Shown here one piece after another: positions 34,061 through 43,137 of a stretch of 64,000 nucleotides of DNA. The stretch is from Pedobacter miscanthi (GTDB taxonomy: Bacteria; Bacteroidota; Bacteroidia; Sphingobacteriales; Sphingobacteriaceae), in assembly GCF_003315595.1 (NCBI RefSeq), contig NZ_QNQU01000003.1, positions 62,001-126,000 on the forward strand. The letters are read 5' to 3'. The position numbers and the translations under genes were made by a program. Under the pieces are notes generated by a model. That model searched no databases and was not told where the DNA came from. It saw only the letters and a list, made by a program, of their open reading frames with translations. Position 1 is the stretch's first letter. Each line of letters opens with the position of its first letter.

Positions 34061-34923
34061 CTATTTTCTGATCGAAATAAACGTTTGTAAAATAACAGAT
34101 GTCATTACAAAAGCTAAGCCGATATAAAAAGATAAATTCAGCTCTTTGCCCTCGTTAAAAAATAAAAAAGCCAGTATAATGGAATATACAGGTTCGAGGT
34201 TGAAACTCAGGTTTACTGTAAATGCAGAAATCCTTTTCAAAGATTCGGCAAACAGAACGTACAGGCCAACGGTGCAAAAAGAAGCCAGTAAAATCAGTAA
34301 GCTGTATCTTTCCAATTTGGAATGATGCTTTCAACCGGAAAGAAATGCAGATAAACCGGAAGTAAAATGCCTAAACCAATTGTACCACCAAGCATCTGGT
34401 AATAGTTAATCAGCCTGCTATCGTACACTTTAACCAGTCTTTCGTTATAAATGGTATAAAGCGCTGCAAATGCTGATGCTATCACGCCTAAACCAATTCC
34501 CAGTTGAAAAGAAGAATCGAAATGGAAAATCAGGGCTATGCCGAAAAGGGTGAGCAAACTCAATAAAAGTTCGGATAGGTTAAACTTTTGCCTGTTGATT
34601 ATTGGTGAAAAAACTGCAGTGAAAAAACTGGTTAAACAATAACACACCACACCAACCGAAATATTCGAATACTTGATACTGGCGTAAAAAAACACCCAGT
34701 GTACAGTAATAAACATCCCGATTTTAGCGATATCAAACTTTTCTTTGAGCTTAATATTGGTTGCAACCTTAAACAGTTTTAAAACCAGCAATAAAATAAT
34801 AGTCGAGAAGAATACCCTATACCAAACCAAAAGACCTTCGTTAAGGGAAATAAGTTTACCGAAGATGCCGGTAAAACCTGCAAGTATTACCGCAAAGTGT
34901 AATACCAGATATGATTTTTTCAT
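34061..34923 (-). pseudogene. EamA/DMT family transporter, frameshifted
   Basis: Two frames together make one EamA-type (drug/metabolite) transporter. The N-terminal part, 34923 to 34294 (MKKSYLVLHFAVILAGFTGIFGKLI onward), gives about seven membrane helices and stops at TGA after IPNWKDTAY. The remaining helices (YSLLILLASFCTVGLYVLF to TFISIRK) continue in another frame to 34061. One missing base near 34297 (as in TACCTGATT for TACTGATT) would rejoin them into about 286 residues, the normal family length. The residual halves cannot both work alone. Either a real loss-of-function indel or a sequencing error; the call depends on raw reads. A longer upstream start (35028) is not used. Confidence 0.82.
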
Positions 34924-35313
34924 AAAAAAAACTAGCTGTCGGCCCAAGAGGGCAGAAATTAATAAATAAATTGTTTGGGCAAAGTTTAAATACCGGTAAT
35001 AAACCAGCACCATGCCACTATATAGCAATGCTATTTATTAAGGTGTTGGAGGAGGAAGACAGCTCTTTCTGTTCATATCTGTTGTTTATGCTAAAGTAGT
35101 AAATTTAACTGAAAAAGTGGGGGTGTTTGGCGATAAGCGTTTAAAGTTTGCTTTTTGCTTGTGTTAATTAGTCGGAGGTCAGATGTCCGAAAGTCTGAAG
35201 TAAGTAGAATCGCCCTCCACTCAGCGCCCCACGCTCCCCGCTCCAATTTTGTATCACGATTAATACCAATCATTTCCCAAAACAGTATTATTTTTATCGC
35301 AAGATTAACTAAC

Positions 35314-37449
35314 ATGATAAATAAATATTGGCTTACCGTAACGGCTTGTACTTTGGCCATTGCGGCAAATGCTCAGCAAAAGGCTTTAACCGTAAGCGAT
35401 TACGAGAGGGCGGAAAGTTTTATGAGCTATAACACCGCAAAGTATATCGACAATGCCAACGTACAACCAAACTGGCTCGAAGGCGATAAATTTTGGTACA
35501 GTACCAAAACCAATGGTAACGAACAAACTTTTCTGGTCGATCCGGCAAAGAAAACCAAAACCCCAACTACCGAATATAAAGGAGGCGAAACTCCGTCGCG
35601 CCGCATGGGTGGCCGAAATGAAGTTTTATCACCCGACGGAAAAAAAGCCATTTTAATTAAAGACTATAATTTATTCGTTAAGGATATAGCTTCTGGAAAA
35701 TTAACACAGCTCACTACCGATGGTATTAAGGATTACGGTTATGCTACCGACAATGCCGGCTGGAAACATAGCGATGCCCCTATTTTACGCTGGTCGCCGG
35801 ATTCGAAAAAGATTGCAACCTTTCAGCAGGATCAACGCAATTCGAAAGACATGTACCTGGTTACCACAAATGTAGGCGCACCGGTACTAAAGGCATGGAA
35901 ATATCCCTTGCCAGGCGATAAACAGATTGCAACCATTAGAAGGGTAATTATTGATGTAGAAAACCCGAAAGTAATTTCGCTAAATATTCCGGCCGATCAG
36001 CACCGTGCAACTTTGAGCGATGATATTTCGAGCAGCGGTACTTTCGACGATATCGATTGGAAAGCAGATGGATCAGAAGTCGCTTTTTTATCTACCTCAC
36101 GTGATCATAAAAACGAGAAATTCCGTATTGCCAATGCCACAACCGGAGCGGTAAGGGAAGTTTTCGAAGAAACAGTAAAAACACAGTTTGAATCTGGCCA
36201 GGGAGCCATTAACTGGCGTTATCTTCCGGCGTCCAAAGAAATTATCTGGTATTCGGAAAGGGATAACTGGGGACATCTTTATTTATACGACGCTACAAAT
36301 GGAAAAGTAAAAAACCAGATCACCAAAGGTGATTTCGTGGTTTCGCGTTTAGTTAAAGTTGACGAAAAAGCACGTACATTATATTTCTACGCTAACGGAC
36401 GCGAAAAAGGCAATCCCTATTTCAGTTACCTGTATAAAATCGGTTTCGACGGAAAAAATTTAACCCTTTTAACCCCTGAAGCGGGAAATCACCAGGTGGT
36501 ATTTTCTCCATCATTCAAGTATTTTGTAGATAGTTATTCGCAACCTGATGTACCAGCAGTTACTGTATTAAGGAGCATCGACGGAAAACTGATCAATACT
36601 TTAGAAAAAGCGGATGTTTCGCGCTTAACCGCTACTGGCTGGAAAGCCCCAACCCCGGTTTCGCTTAAAGCCAAAGATGGCAAAACCGATATTTATGGTT
36701 TGGTTTTTACACCCACAAAAATGGATGCCAGTCAGAAATATCCCGTTATCGATTATATTTACCCAGGTCCGCAGGGTGGTAGCGTTGGCAGCTGGGCATT
36801 TGCAGCTTCGCGAGGCGATAATCAATCGCTGGCCGAATTAGGCTTCATTGTGGTGGTGATTGAGGGTACAAGTAACCCCGACCGGTCTAAAAGTTTTCAT
36901 GATATGAGCTATGGCAACATGGCCGAAAATACTTTACCTGATCAGATTGCAGCCATCAGGCAGCTTGCTGCAAAATATCCTATCGATACTACAAAAGTGG
37001 GTATCTGGGGCCACTCAGGTGGTGGTTTTGCCACTGCTGCGGCCATGTTCCGTTACCCTGATTTTTTTAAAGTGGGTATTTCTGAATCGGGTAACCACGA
37101 TAACAGAAACTACGAGGATGATTGGGGCGAACGTTATAACGGTTTGGTAGAAAATTCGGATTATGAAGCACAGGCCAACCAGAATTATGCTAAAAACCTT
37201 AAAGGAAAACTGATGCTTGTACATGGTATGATGGACGATAACGTACCGCCGTACAATACTTTATTGGTAGTAGAGGCATTGGAAAAAGCGAATAAATCTT
37301 TCGACCTCGTTATTTTCCCGAACAGTGCACATGGTTATGGCACCTATTCGCCATACATGATGCGCCGCCGCTGGGATTACTTTGTACAACATCTCTTAGG
37401 TGCAGAGCCGCCTAAAGATTACCAGATGAAAGGCCCTTCAGCAAGATAA
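35314..37449 (+). CDS. S9 family peptidase (dipeptidyl peptidase IV-like)
   Basis: A 711-residue exported serine peptidase. ATG 35314 opens a signal peptide (MINKYWLTVTACTLAIAANAQ); the frame continues 53 codons upstream without family likeness. Order: a DPPIV N-terminal beta-propeller (residues about 90-450; RWSPDSKKIATFQQDQRN, DIDWKADGSEVAFLSTSRD), then the alpha/beta-hydrolase domain with nucleophile S568 in WGHSGGGF, acid D641/D642 in MMDDNVPP and H673 in SAHGYG. It probably removes N-terminal dipeptides from peptides in the periplasm, feeding peptide use. The usual WxYGG after Ser is here GGG. Confidence 0.94.
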   Translation: MINKYWLTVTACTLAIAANAQQKALTVSDYERAESFMSYNTAKYIDNANVQPNWLEGDKFWYSTKTNGNEQTFLVDPAKKTKTPTTEYKGGETPSRRMGGRNEVLSPDGKKAILIKDYNLFVKDIASGKLTQLTTDGIKDYGYATDNAGWKHSDAPILRWSPDSKKIATFQQDQRNSKDMYLVTTNVGAPVLKAWKYPLPGDKQIATIRRVIIDVENPKVISLNIPADQHRATLSDDISSSGTFDDIDWKADGSEVAFLSTSRDHKNEKFRIANATTGAVREVFEETVKTQFESGQGAINWRYLPASKEIIWYSERDNWGHLYLYDATNGKVKNQITKGDFVVSRLVKVDEKARTLYFYANGREKGNPYFSYLYKIGFDGKNLTLLTPEAGNHQVVFSPSFKYFVDSYSQPDVPAVTVLRSIDGKLINTLEKADVSRLTATGWKAPTPVSLKAKDGKTDIYGLVFTPTKMDASQKYPVIDYIYPGPQGGSVGSWAFAASRGDNQSLAELGFIVVVIEGTSNPDRSKSFHDMSYGNMAENTLPDQIAAIRQLAAKYPIDTTKVGIWGHSGGGFATAAAMFRYPDFFKVGISESGNHDNRNYEDDWGERYNGLVENSDYEAQANQNYAKNLKGKLMLVHGMMDDNVPPYNTLLVVEALEKANKSFDLVIFPNSAHGYGTYSPYMMRRRWDYFVQHLLGAEPPKDYQMKGPSAR

Positions 37450-37456
37450 TTTTTTA

Positions 37457-37485
37457 AGAGCAACTTTAACCGGTTGCTCTTTTTG
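37457..37485 (+). terminator. Terminator of the S9 peptidase gene
   Basis: Stem AGAGCAAC / GGTTGCTCT around TTTAACC, followed by five T, 10 nt after the stop. Confidence 0.85.
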
Positions 37486-37539
37486 TATATTGTACTAAAC
37501 AAAGCTCCTTTTGGGTGGTTTAATTCGTAAACAATAATC

Positions 37540-38211
37540 ATGGGAAAATCCAGAGATCAGAATAACGTAATCATTACCGGCACTACCGGTATGGTTGGCG
37601 AAGGTGTATTGATGCAGTGCCTCAACAACCCCGAAATTGACAGCGTTCTGGTGATTAACCGCAAATCGAATGGTTATACGCATCCAAAATTAAAAGAGAT
37701 TATCCACGCTGATTTTTTTGATTTTTCCAGTATAGAGAATCAGCTGGCGGGCTATAATAGCTGTTTTTTCTGTTTGGGGATTACTTCGGTAGGCGTTGAT
37801 CCTGACACGTATTATAAGATGACCTATACCTTAACTATGCATGTAGCAGAAAAATTAAGTAAACTCAATAATGATATGACTTTTTGTTATGTTTCGGGCG
37901 GGGGAACGAATGAGAACGGCCGGTTAAAATGGGCTCAGGTAAAAGGCAAAACGGAAAATGATTTGATGAAATTACCTTTCGAACAGGTTTTTAACTTCCG
38001 TCCGGGTTTTATTAAACCTTTACCGGGACAAAAATATGCACATAAATTCTACAGGTACATCAATTGGTTATTTCCTTTAGGAAGGGCCATTTATCCCAAT
38101 GGTTTTTGTACCATGGCAGAATTAGGCCAGGCGATGATCAATACATTAAGCCATCATGATGAAAAGCGAATAGTAGAAGGAAAAGACATCATTGCATTGG
38201 CTAAAGAATAA
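37540..38211 (+). CDS. NAD(P)-binding Rossmann protein (epimerase-like)
   Basis: A 223-residue short atypical NAD(P)-binding protein. Seen: VIITGTTGMVGEGVLMQCL at residues 10-28 (GxxGxxG), INRKSNGYTHPKLKEIIHADFFDF, CFFCLGITSVGVDPDTYYKMTYTL near 88, and FCYVSGGGTNENGRLKWAQVKGKTEND near 124, where S-x-(11)-K takes the place of the usual S/Y-K triad. The closest named group is the NAD-dependent epimerase/dehydratase family similar to human HTATIP2/TIP30. The substrate is unknown. It stands alone. Confidence 0.85.
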   Translation: MGKSRDQNNVIITGTTGMVGEGVLMQCLNNPEIDSVLVINRKSNGYTHPKLKEIIHADFFDFSSIENQLAGYNSCFFCLGITSVGVDPDTYYKMTYTLTMHVAEKLSKLNNDMTFCYVSGGGTNENGRLKWAQVKGKTENDLMKLPFEQVFNFRPGFIKPLPGQKYAHKFYRYINWLFPLGRAIYPNGFCTMAELGQAMINTLSHHDEKRIVEGKDIIALAKE

Positions 38212-38288
38212 GCTCAGATACCGTTAAGGCACCCGAGCTCATCTTCAACTGGTTAAGGATTTGGTTTTGGTTAATTGATTATTTTGGG

Positions 38289-39062
38289 TTAATATAAGGC
38301 TGCTGTTGCGTCTTTATCTTTTTGCGACAATACCGTTGCGCCCGAATTGCATTGGCCACCATTCATCAACGATAAGGCGTCGGTTCCGGTAACACCAGGA
38401 ACATTTGTTGCAGTAGATTCGCCCTGTGCTGCCCAGTTGGTATGCCTGAACGAAATACAGTGACCAAATTCGTGACAAATGGTTCGTGCGCGCTGGGCAA
38501 ATGAATTACTTGCGATAGCGGTTTTATTGATGCGGACAAGTGCACCTGCACTTCCTCCCGAAGGAAATTGGGCCTGGCCGCAGGTCACGAATCCCGGAGG
38601 CGCTGCTAAAGCTTCGTTTTTAATTAAAATATCGTACGGAGCTGTGGTTACAATACTAAAACGCAATGTAGAATTTGGTACGCCATTCCATTGAGCAATT
38701 GCACTGTTGATCTCGCTGCTCATGGATGTCATAGATGGATCTACAAAAATCCTGATATTCAGTTTTTTTGTGGCGCTTACAATACTTCCCGTATAATATT
38801 GTTCGATTTTTGTTCCAGCGCCGCCAGCTGGTATCTGCATGTCTTTAGGAAATAGAATATCTTCCTCTACAACAAATTCATTTCCGTTATCCACAATACT
38901 TGAGGCAGGGAAGCCCAGATCTTTAATGTATTGCAAAACTTTGTCCGCATTTTTTACAGTTTCCTGGGGCGCTGTTTCTGCTGATTCCTGGTTTTTTTTA
39001 CAGGCTGCAATTACCAGTGCAACCATCGCAACGATTGCGATTCTTTTTAGGTTTTTTTTCAT
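38289..39062 (-). CDS. M57-type zinc metalloprotease lipoprotein
   Basis: A 257-residue lipoprotein: signal peptide then lipobox ending at C21 (VIAACKKNQ), so it is anchored to a membrane. The metzincin zinc motif HEFGH (197-201) with third ligand H207 (HEFGHCISFRHTNW) and a Met-turn candidate SLMNGG near 232 place it in the dual-action HEIGH/M57 family, myxobacterial protease-B-like. RIFVDPSMTSMSSEINSAIAQWN near residue 105 is the N-terminal catalytic half. It is likely an extracytoplasmic endopeptidase. A palindrome overlapping its -7 box (39104-39122) suggests regulation. The gene is isolated. Confidence 0.88.
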   Translation of the reverse strand: MKKNLKRIAIVAMVALVIAACKKNQESAETAPQETVKNADKVLQYIKDLGFPASSIVDNGNEFVVEEDILFPKDMQIPAGGAGTKIEQYYTGSIVSATKKLNIRIFVDPSMTSMSSEINSAIAQWNGVPNSTLRFSIVTTAPYDILIKNEALAAPPGFVTCGQAQFPSGGSAGALVRINKTAIASNSFAQRARTICHEFGHCISFRHTNWAAQGESTATNVPGVTGTDALSLMNGGQCNSGATVLSQKDKDATAALY

Positions 39063-39099
39063 GAGGTTTAGGTTAGTTAATCCTTAAGTGCTGATGAAA

Positions 39100-39107
39100 C
39101 AAATGTA
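39100..39107 (-). promoter_or_regulatory. -7 box TACATTTG of the M57 protease
   Basis: A TAnnTTTG match, 37 nt upstream of the ATG; it overlaps the palindrome 39104-39122. Confidence 0.5.
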
Positions 39108-39122
39108 ACAGAACCTGTTACA
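39104..39122. promoter_or_regulatory. Palindromic operator candidate
   Basis: TGTAACAGAACCTGTTACA: arms of 8 with a 3-nt centre, a perfect dyad. It overlaps the -7 box of the M57 gene, the position of a repressor site. Confidence 0.6.
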
Positions 39123-39385
39123 TTAAATTTTGTGGCGGATGGAATTTTACACGAAAACTTAATTAGTATGCGTTGTAAAAGTTTAAAACTGCATTTGTAT
39201 TTAAAAATTTACACGAACAATCCGTATTAAAGATAATATTTTAATTAAACCGGAGTTGTAGAAGCTGATTTATATGGATAACGGAAATAAAAAAGTTTTA
39301 AAAAATTTATTTTTATCCTGGTTTTTAGACTGCCATAGGGTTGTCAGTTGCCTGTATTTTCTTTGTGTAACTAAAACAAAAAGAC

Positions 39386-39910
39386 ATGGTACAGGAACAA
39401 TTATTCGCAGAAACAATGGAAGAAACTTCTCTTGTTTATTTAATGAAAAATTATGCAAACTATAATTTCTGGGCAAATTTAACTTTGATAAACTGGTTAA
39501 AAAAACATCCTGAGCAATTATTGGAGCAAGAAGTATTATCGAGTTTTAAAAGTATTAAATTAACGCTCGCCCACATTTTACAGACACAGGAATATTGGTA
39601 CTCAATCCTGGCCAAAACCGAATTTGAGCATCGCGAATATGGAAATCTGAACGATATTTTTGATTCCCTGTTGAAACAGTCAGAAAATCTGGCGCTTTAT
39701 GTTACCGCAATCAGTGAAGAAAGGTTTAATGAAACTACAGAAATCCAGAGTCCCTGGTTTACTTCCGATTTCCAGAATTTTGAATACGTGCTGCACGTTT
39801 TTAACCACAGTACGTATCATAGAGGCCAGATCATTACCATTTGCCATAACCTGGGGATAACCGGAGCGCCTATGACGGATTATAATTTCTATAATGTGAT
39901 GGCGAAATAG
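39386..39910 (+). CDS. DinB family protein
   Basis: A 174-residue four-helix-bundle DinB/YfiT-like protein. The three metal-binding histidines expected of the family are visible: in IKLTLAHILQTQEYWY near residue 60, and in VFNHSTYHRGQI near 143-147. Family members include bacillithiol- and mycothiol-dependent transferases; many have no known substrate. Two other ATGs occur nearby (residues 1, 11 and 20); the first is used. It shares a terminator with the small gene downstream. Confidence 0.88.
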   Translation: MVQEQLFAETMEETSLVYLMKNYANYNFWANLTLINWLKKHPEQLLEQEVLSSFKSIKLTLAHILQTQEYWYSILAKTEFEHREYGNLNDIFDSLLKQSENLALYVTAISEERFNETTEIQSPWFTSDFQNFEYVLHVFNHSTYHRGQIITICHNLGITGAPMTDYNFYNVMAK

Positions 39911-39934
39911 AATCTATTTCCTGTAAAAAAAAAT

Positions 39935-39982
39935 AAAGCCTGTTAAACATGCATCGTCAATGAGTGTTTAACAGGCTTTTTA
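39935..39982. terminator. Bidirectional terminator
   Basis: Stem AAAGCCTGTTAAACA / TGTTTAACAGGCTTT, A-run left and T-run right, between DinB (plus) and the small minus-strand gene. Confidence 0.92.
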
Positions 39983-40000
39983 TATGAACTAAGTTTCTGA

Positions 40001-40180
40001 TTACTTTTTATTGTCGTACTTTCTTTGATTGTCTTTGTTGGATGTCTGATCAGAGCGTTGGCCACCACCATTGGTAATGCCCTGGATTTTTTTATCCGTT
40101 TTAACATCATGATTTGCCCGATCTGCGATTGAACTGCCCTGAACCGTAGGGTTGTTTTTTGGTGTGCCTGTATTTTTCAT
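40001..40180 (-). CDS. Small basic hydrophilic protein
   Basis: A 59-residue frame from ATG 40180 (MKNTGTPKNNPTVQGSSIA) to TAA 40001. It is rich in N, K, Q, G and D with no hydrophobic segment, so probably disordered. The sequence QGSSIADRANHDVKTDKK in the middle and the polar tail NGGGQRSDQTSNKDNQ show no domain. Short Asn/Lys-rich proteins like this are annotated as conserved hypotheticals in Pedobacter. Its end is set by the shared terminator at 39935-39982, which supports it being expressed. No function is proposed. Confidence 0.65.
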   Translation of the reverse strand: MKNTGTPKNNPTVQGSSIADRANHDVKTDKKIQGITNGGGQRSDQTSNKDNQRKYDNKK

Positions 40181-40280
40181 AACTGTAAAATTTAGTGAAT
40201 AAATTGCAGAGCGCTATAATTACAACCAATGGGCTTTGGATAAGTTTTGATTTTTTGAAAGTTGTGGTAGTCAAAGAAAA

Positions 40281-40330
40281 TCTATCTAAGATAGATCTCT
40301 CCGTTCCGTTTCGTTCCAGTCGAGATGACC
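40281..40330. repeat. Interspersed repeat (GATCTCTCCGTTCCG family), copy 1
   Basis: ATAGATCTCTCCGTTCCGTT continuing to CCAGTCGAGATGAC. It is similar to 43219-43256 and, inverted, to 43138-43172. Confidence 0.8.
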
Positions 40331-40390
40331 GAAGCGTGGAAGTTGCAAAAACCAGTTAACCAATTTAAACAGTTAACCAATTAACCCCTT

Positions 40391-41092
40391 TTAATACATC
40401 AAAAATATCGTAGGCTTTTTATGCAGATCTATTTCTTCTTTGCGCCAGTTATAAACGCTTTGTGTTTTAATAAACTCATCTTCTGCAGTAAGATTGCTTG
40501 CCACGCAAATCTGTGTATTTGGCTTGCAGCTTTTTAATACCTCTTCAAAAAGCTGGTTGTTGCGAAAAGGGGTTTCGATAAAAATCTGCGTTTGTTTATA
40601 ACGGCTGGCCGATAAATCCAGGTCTTTAATCCTCTTTGTGCGCTGTTCCTTATCGATAGGCAGATATCCCCAGAAAGCAAAACTCTGTCCGTTAAAACCC
40701 GAAGCCATTAAAGCCAGCAATATCGAACTTGGTCCTACCAGTGGTACTACTTTAATACCCCGTTTATGTGCTTCAGCTACAATATCTGCACCCGGATCGG
40801 CAATACCCGGGCAGCCTGCCTCACTCATTAGCCCAACATCTTTTCCGGCATTAAGCTCAACAAAAAACTGGCCTAAATCAGTCCGGTTATGTTTGCCGTA
40901 ATCGTGTACAATCAGATCTTTCTGCGGGGTTTTTAAACCAGCTTCTTTTAAAAAGCGGCGTGCAGTTTTACTATTTTCTACAATGTAGGTGTCGATCTGG
41001 TTAATGGTATCAACCAGATAAGGGGTAAACGTTTTGTGTGCTACCTCTTCGGCCAATGGTACGGGAATAAGGTATAAGGTGCCTTTTTGCAT
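40391..41092 (-). CDS. RsmI-like SAM-dependent methyltransferase
   Basis: A 233-residue tetrapyrrole-methylase-fold enzyme of the RsmI neighbourhood. Seen: GTLYLIPVPLAEEV near residue 4, FLKEAGLKTPQKDLIVHDYGKHN, GLMSEAGCPGIADPGADIVAEAH near 84 (the SAM loop EAGCPGIADPG, close to the RsmI motif), VVPLVGPSSILLALMASGFNG near 114, and FWGYLPIDKEQRTKRI. RsmI methylates C1402 of 16S rRNA; this shorter type is a second paralogue in many Bacteroidota and its target is not certain. A TATTTTTG box lies 4 nt before the ATG. Confidence 0.88.
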   Translation of the reverse strand: MQKGTLYLIPVPLAEEVAHKTFTPYLVDTINQIDTYIVENSKTARRFLKEAGLKTPQKDLIVHDYGKHNRTDLGQFFVELNAGKDVGLMSEAGCPGIADPGADIVAEAHKRGIKVVPLVGPSSILLALMASGFNGQSFAFWGYLPIDKEQRTKRIKDLDLSASRYKQTQIFIETPFRNNQLFEEVLKSCKPNTQICVASNLTAEDEFIKTQSVYNWRKEEIDLHKKPTIFLMY

Positions 41093-41096
41093 GCCA

Positions 41097-41104
41097 CAAA
41101 AATA
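41097..41104 (-). promoter_or_regulatory. -7 box TATTTTTG, 4 nt before the RsmI-like start
   Basis: A TAnnTTTG match that predicts transcription starting at the ATG. Confidence 0.5.
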
Positions 41105-41371
41105 CTCACAATAAATAGAATTTAAGTTTTAAAATTTAGGGTACTTACAATATAATCTATTTTAGATGCAAAGGTGTAGCAAATTTTATTCCTGACTGAC
41201 TTATTTTCTGCACAATTAAAACGGATATAAAACGTTAAATATTAGTTAAATATGCCCTGCAGGACAATATTTGCGGGAAAACATAAAAACTATGCATGCA
41301 TATTAAACCTTCTGAATTTTTGGTTCTCTAATTGATACACACAGATTAGGTTATTAAAATAAAACACACAA

Positions 41372-43084
41372 ATGAAAACACTGAAAACTACGGCACTTGT
41401 GCTGGGGCTCGTTGGGCTCCTTGCCGGAACCACAACCCTTGTCAGGGCACAAGACTATCAAAATGATTACCAGGATGATGGTTACAGCACCGGCAATATT
41501 TCCTTACAGACATTTTACGACGAGCTTTCACCTTATGGTACCTGGATTCAGGATCCGCAATATGGTTATGTTTGGCGTCCGGATGTAGATCAGAGCGAAT
41601 TTCGCCCGTACTATTCAAACGGACGTTGGGCGATGACAGAGTATGGAAATACCTGGGTTTCGAACTACGACTGGGGTTGGGCACCTTTCCACTATGGCCG
41701 TTGGGTAATTAACAGTTACAGGCAGTGGATCTGGTTACCTGATACCACCTGGGGACCAGCATGGGTTGACTGGAGAAGCGGTGATGGTTATTACGGATGG
41801 GCGCCAATGGCACCAAGCATCAGCATTAATTTAAGCTTTGGCCGCCGTTACGTAGTGCCTGAGTTCTGCTGGAATTTTATTCCGCAACGTAATATTTATA
41901 TCAACGTTTTCCCAAGATATGATTACGGACGCAACAACATATACATCCGCAATACCACCATTATCAATAATACTTATGTGTATAACAGAAGAACGTATTA
42001 TGGTGGACCAAGAATTGAAGATATCAGACGCGCAACCAACAGGGATGTAACTGTTTACAGGTATGCACAAAGCAGCAGGCCAGGCGCAAGCAGGGTTGGT
42101 GGCAGAGAAGTATCGATTTACAGACCAAGGCCTGAGCGTAACGCGGTTGATAACCGTAATGCAGCACCAAGAAATTTTGAAAGGGGCAATGCGGGTTTCA
42201 GCAGGGGTGGACGTAATGAAGGTTATACCAACCGGGATCAAAGAGGCGGCAACCCAGGCAATAACGATAATCGTTTTGGATCAAGGGATAACCGTAATGC
42301 AACGCAACCCGACAGAAATAACGGTACTGTAGGCAGAGATAACAACCAGCCAAATAACAGGGGCGAAGCTTATAACAGGGATGCAAACGGACGTGTTAGC
42401 CGCGGAGGTACCAATGGTATTGATAATGGCAACAGACAGGAAAATGCAAACCGCGGTCAGGATCAGCAACGTTTACAGCAGATGAGGCAGCAACGTACCC
42501 AGGACCGCATGAGCCAGGATCAGCAACGTACACAACGCGATATGCAACCACAACGTGGCCAGGACGATCAGCAACGTGCTCAAATGGAACAGCAAAGGAA
42601 CCAACGTAACGAGCAGATGCAGCAACAACGTGCACAACAGGCACAGCAGCAACAGCAGGAAAGGGCTCAACGTGATGGTCAGGCTCAACAACAGCGTAAT
42701 GAGCAGATGCAGCAACAACGTGCACAACAGGCACAGCAGCAGCAACAGGAAAGAGCACAACGTGATGCTCAGGTGCAACAACAACGTAATGAGCAAATGC
42801 AGCAACAACGTGCACAACAGGCACAGCAACAGCAGCAGGAAAGGGCACAACGTGATGCGCAGGCTCAACAACAACGTAATGAGCAGATGCAACAGCAACG
42901 TGCACAACAGGCACAGCAACAACAACAGGAAAGAGCACAACGTGATGCCCAGGCGCAACAACAAAGGGCGCAACAGCAACAACAGCAGCAGCAACAAAGA
43001 CAAGAACAGAGAAGATCAGAAGCTCCGCCACAACAAAGAGGTGGTGGTGAAAGCGGAAGACCATCAAGAGGCGGTAGAGGATAG
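41372..43084 (+). CDS. DUF6600 secreted protein with Q/R-rich repeat tail
   Basis: A 570-residue exported protein. Signal peptide (MKTLKTTALVLGLVGLLAGTTTLVRAQ), then a Trp/Tyr-rich DUF6600 region at residues about 45-170 made of W-P-x-W/YG modules (YGTWIQDPQYGYVWRPDV, YDWGWAPFHYGRW, WGPAWVDWRSGDGYYGWAPM), an Arg/Asn/Gly-rich linker to about 400, and a Gln/Arg tail. The tail holds four 30-residue units (NEQMQQQRAQQAQQ then QQQERAQRDAQAQQQR) encoded by a 90-bp DNA repeat, ending in RGGRG. It is probably envelope associated; such tails are usually disordered or coiled coil. Function unknown. Confidence 0.85.
   Translation: MKTLKTTALVLGLVGLLAGTTTLVRAQDYQNDYQDDGYSTGNISLQTFYDELSPYGTWIQDPQYGYVWRPDVDQSEFRPYYSNGRWAMTEYGNTWVSNYDWGWAPFHYGRWVINSYRQWIWLPDTTWGPAWVDWRSGDGYYGWAPMAPSISINLSFGRRYVVPEFCWNFIPQRNIYINVFPRYDYGRNNIYIRNTTIINNTYVYNRRTYYGGPRIEDIRRATNRDVTVYRYAQSSRPGASRVGGREVSIYRPRPERNAVDNRNAAPRNFERGNAGFSRGGRNEGYTNRDQRGGNPGNNDNRFGSRDNRNATQPDRNNGTVGRDNNQPNNRGEAYNRDANGRVSRGGTNGIDNGNRQENANRGQDQQRLQQMRQQRTQDRMSQDQQRTQRDMQPQRGQDDQQRAQMEQQRNQRNEQMQQQRAQQAQQQQQERAQRDGQAQQQRNEQMQQQRAQQAQQQQQERAQRDAQVQQQRNEQMQQQRAQQAQQQQQERAQRDAQAQQQRNEQMQQQRAQQAQQQQQERAQRDAQAQQQRAQQQQQQQQQRQEQRRSEAPPQQRGGGESGRPSRGGRG
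42608..42967 (+). repeat. 90-bp in-frame tandem repeat, 4 copies
   Basis: Units begin at 42608, 42698, 42788 and 42878, each encoding a 30-residue Q/R/A block. Copies differ mostly at synonymous positions and at one codon (G/A, A/V) near the end of each unit. Confidence 0.95.
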
Positions 43085-43090
43085 ATGGAA

Positions 43091-43121
43091 AGGTCCCGAT
43101 GAAAATCGGGACTTTTTTTAT
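43091..43121 (+). terminator. Terminator of the DUF6600 gene
   Basis: Stem GTCCCGAT / ATCGGGAC with a GAAA loop, then seven T, 7 nt past the stop. Confidence 0.92.
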
Positions 43122-43137
43122 TTAATAATTTAATTGC

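Larger units (their letters stand above)
39063..39385. other. Intergenic region between divergent M57 and DinB genes
   Basis: A 323-nt AT-rich gap. It holds the M57 promoter and dyad on the left; no clear DinB promoter, RNA or repeat is recognised in the rest. Confidence 0.5.

Noticed and set aside
34061..34315. Separate small membrane protein
   Set aside because: It is the missing C-terminus of the frameshifted EamA transporter.
35155..35313. N-terminal extension of the S9 peptidase
   Set aside because: The signal peptide begins at 35314; upstream residues are basic and unlike the family.
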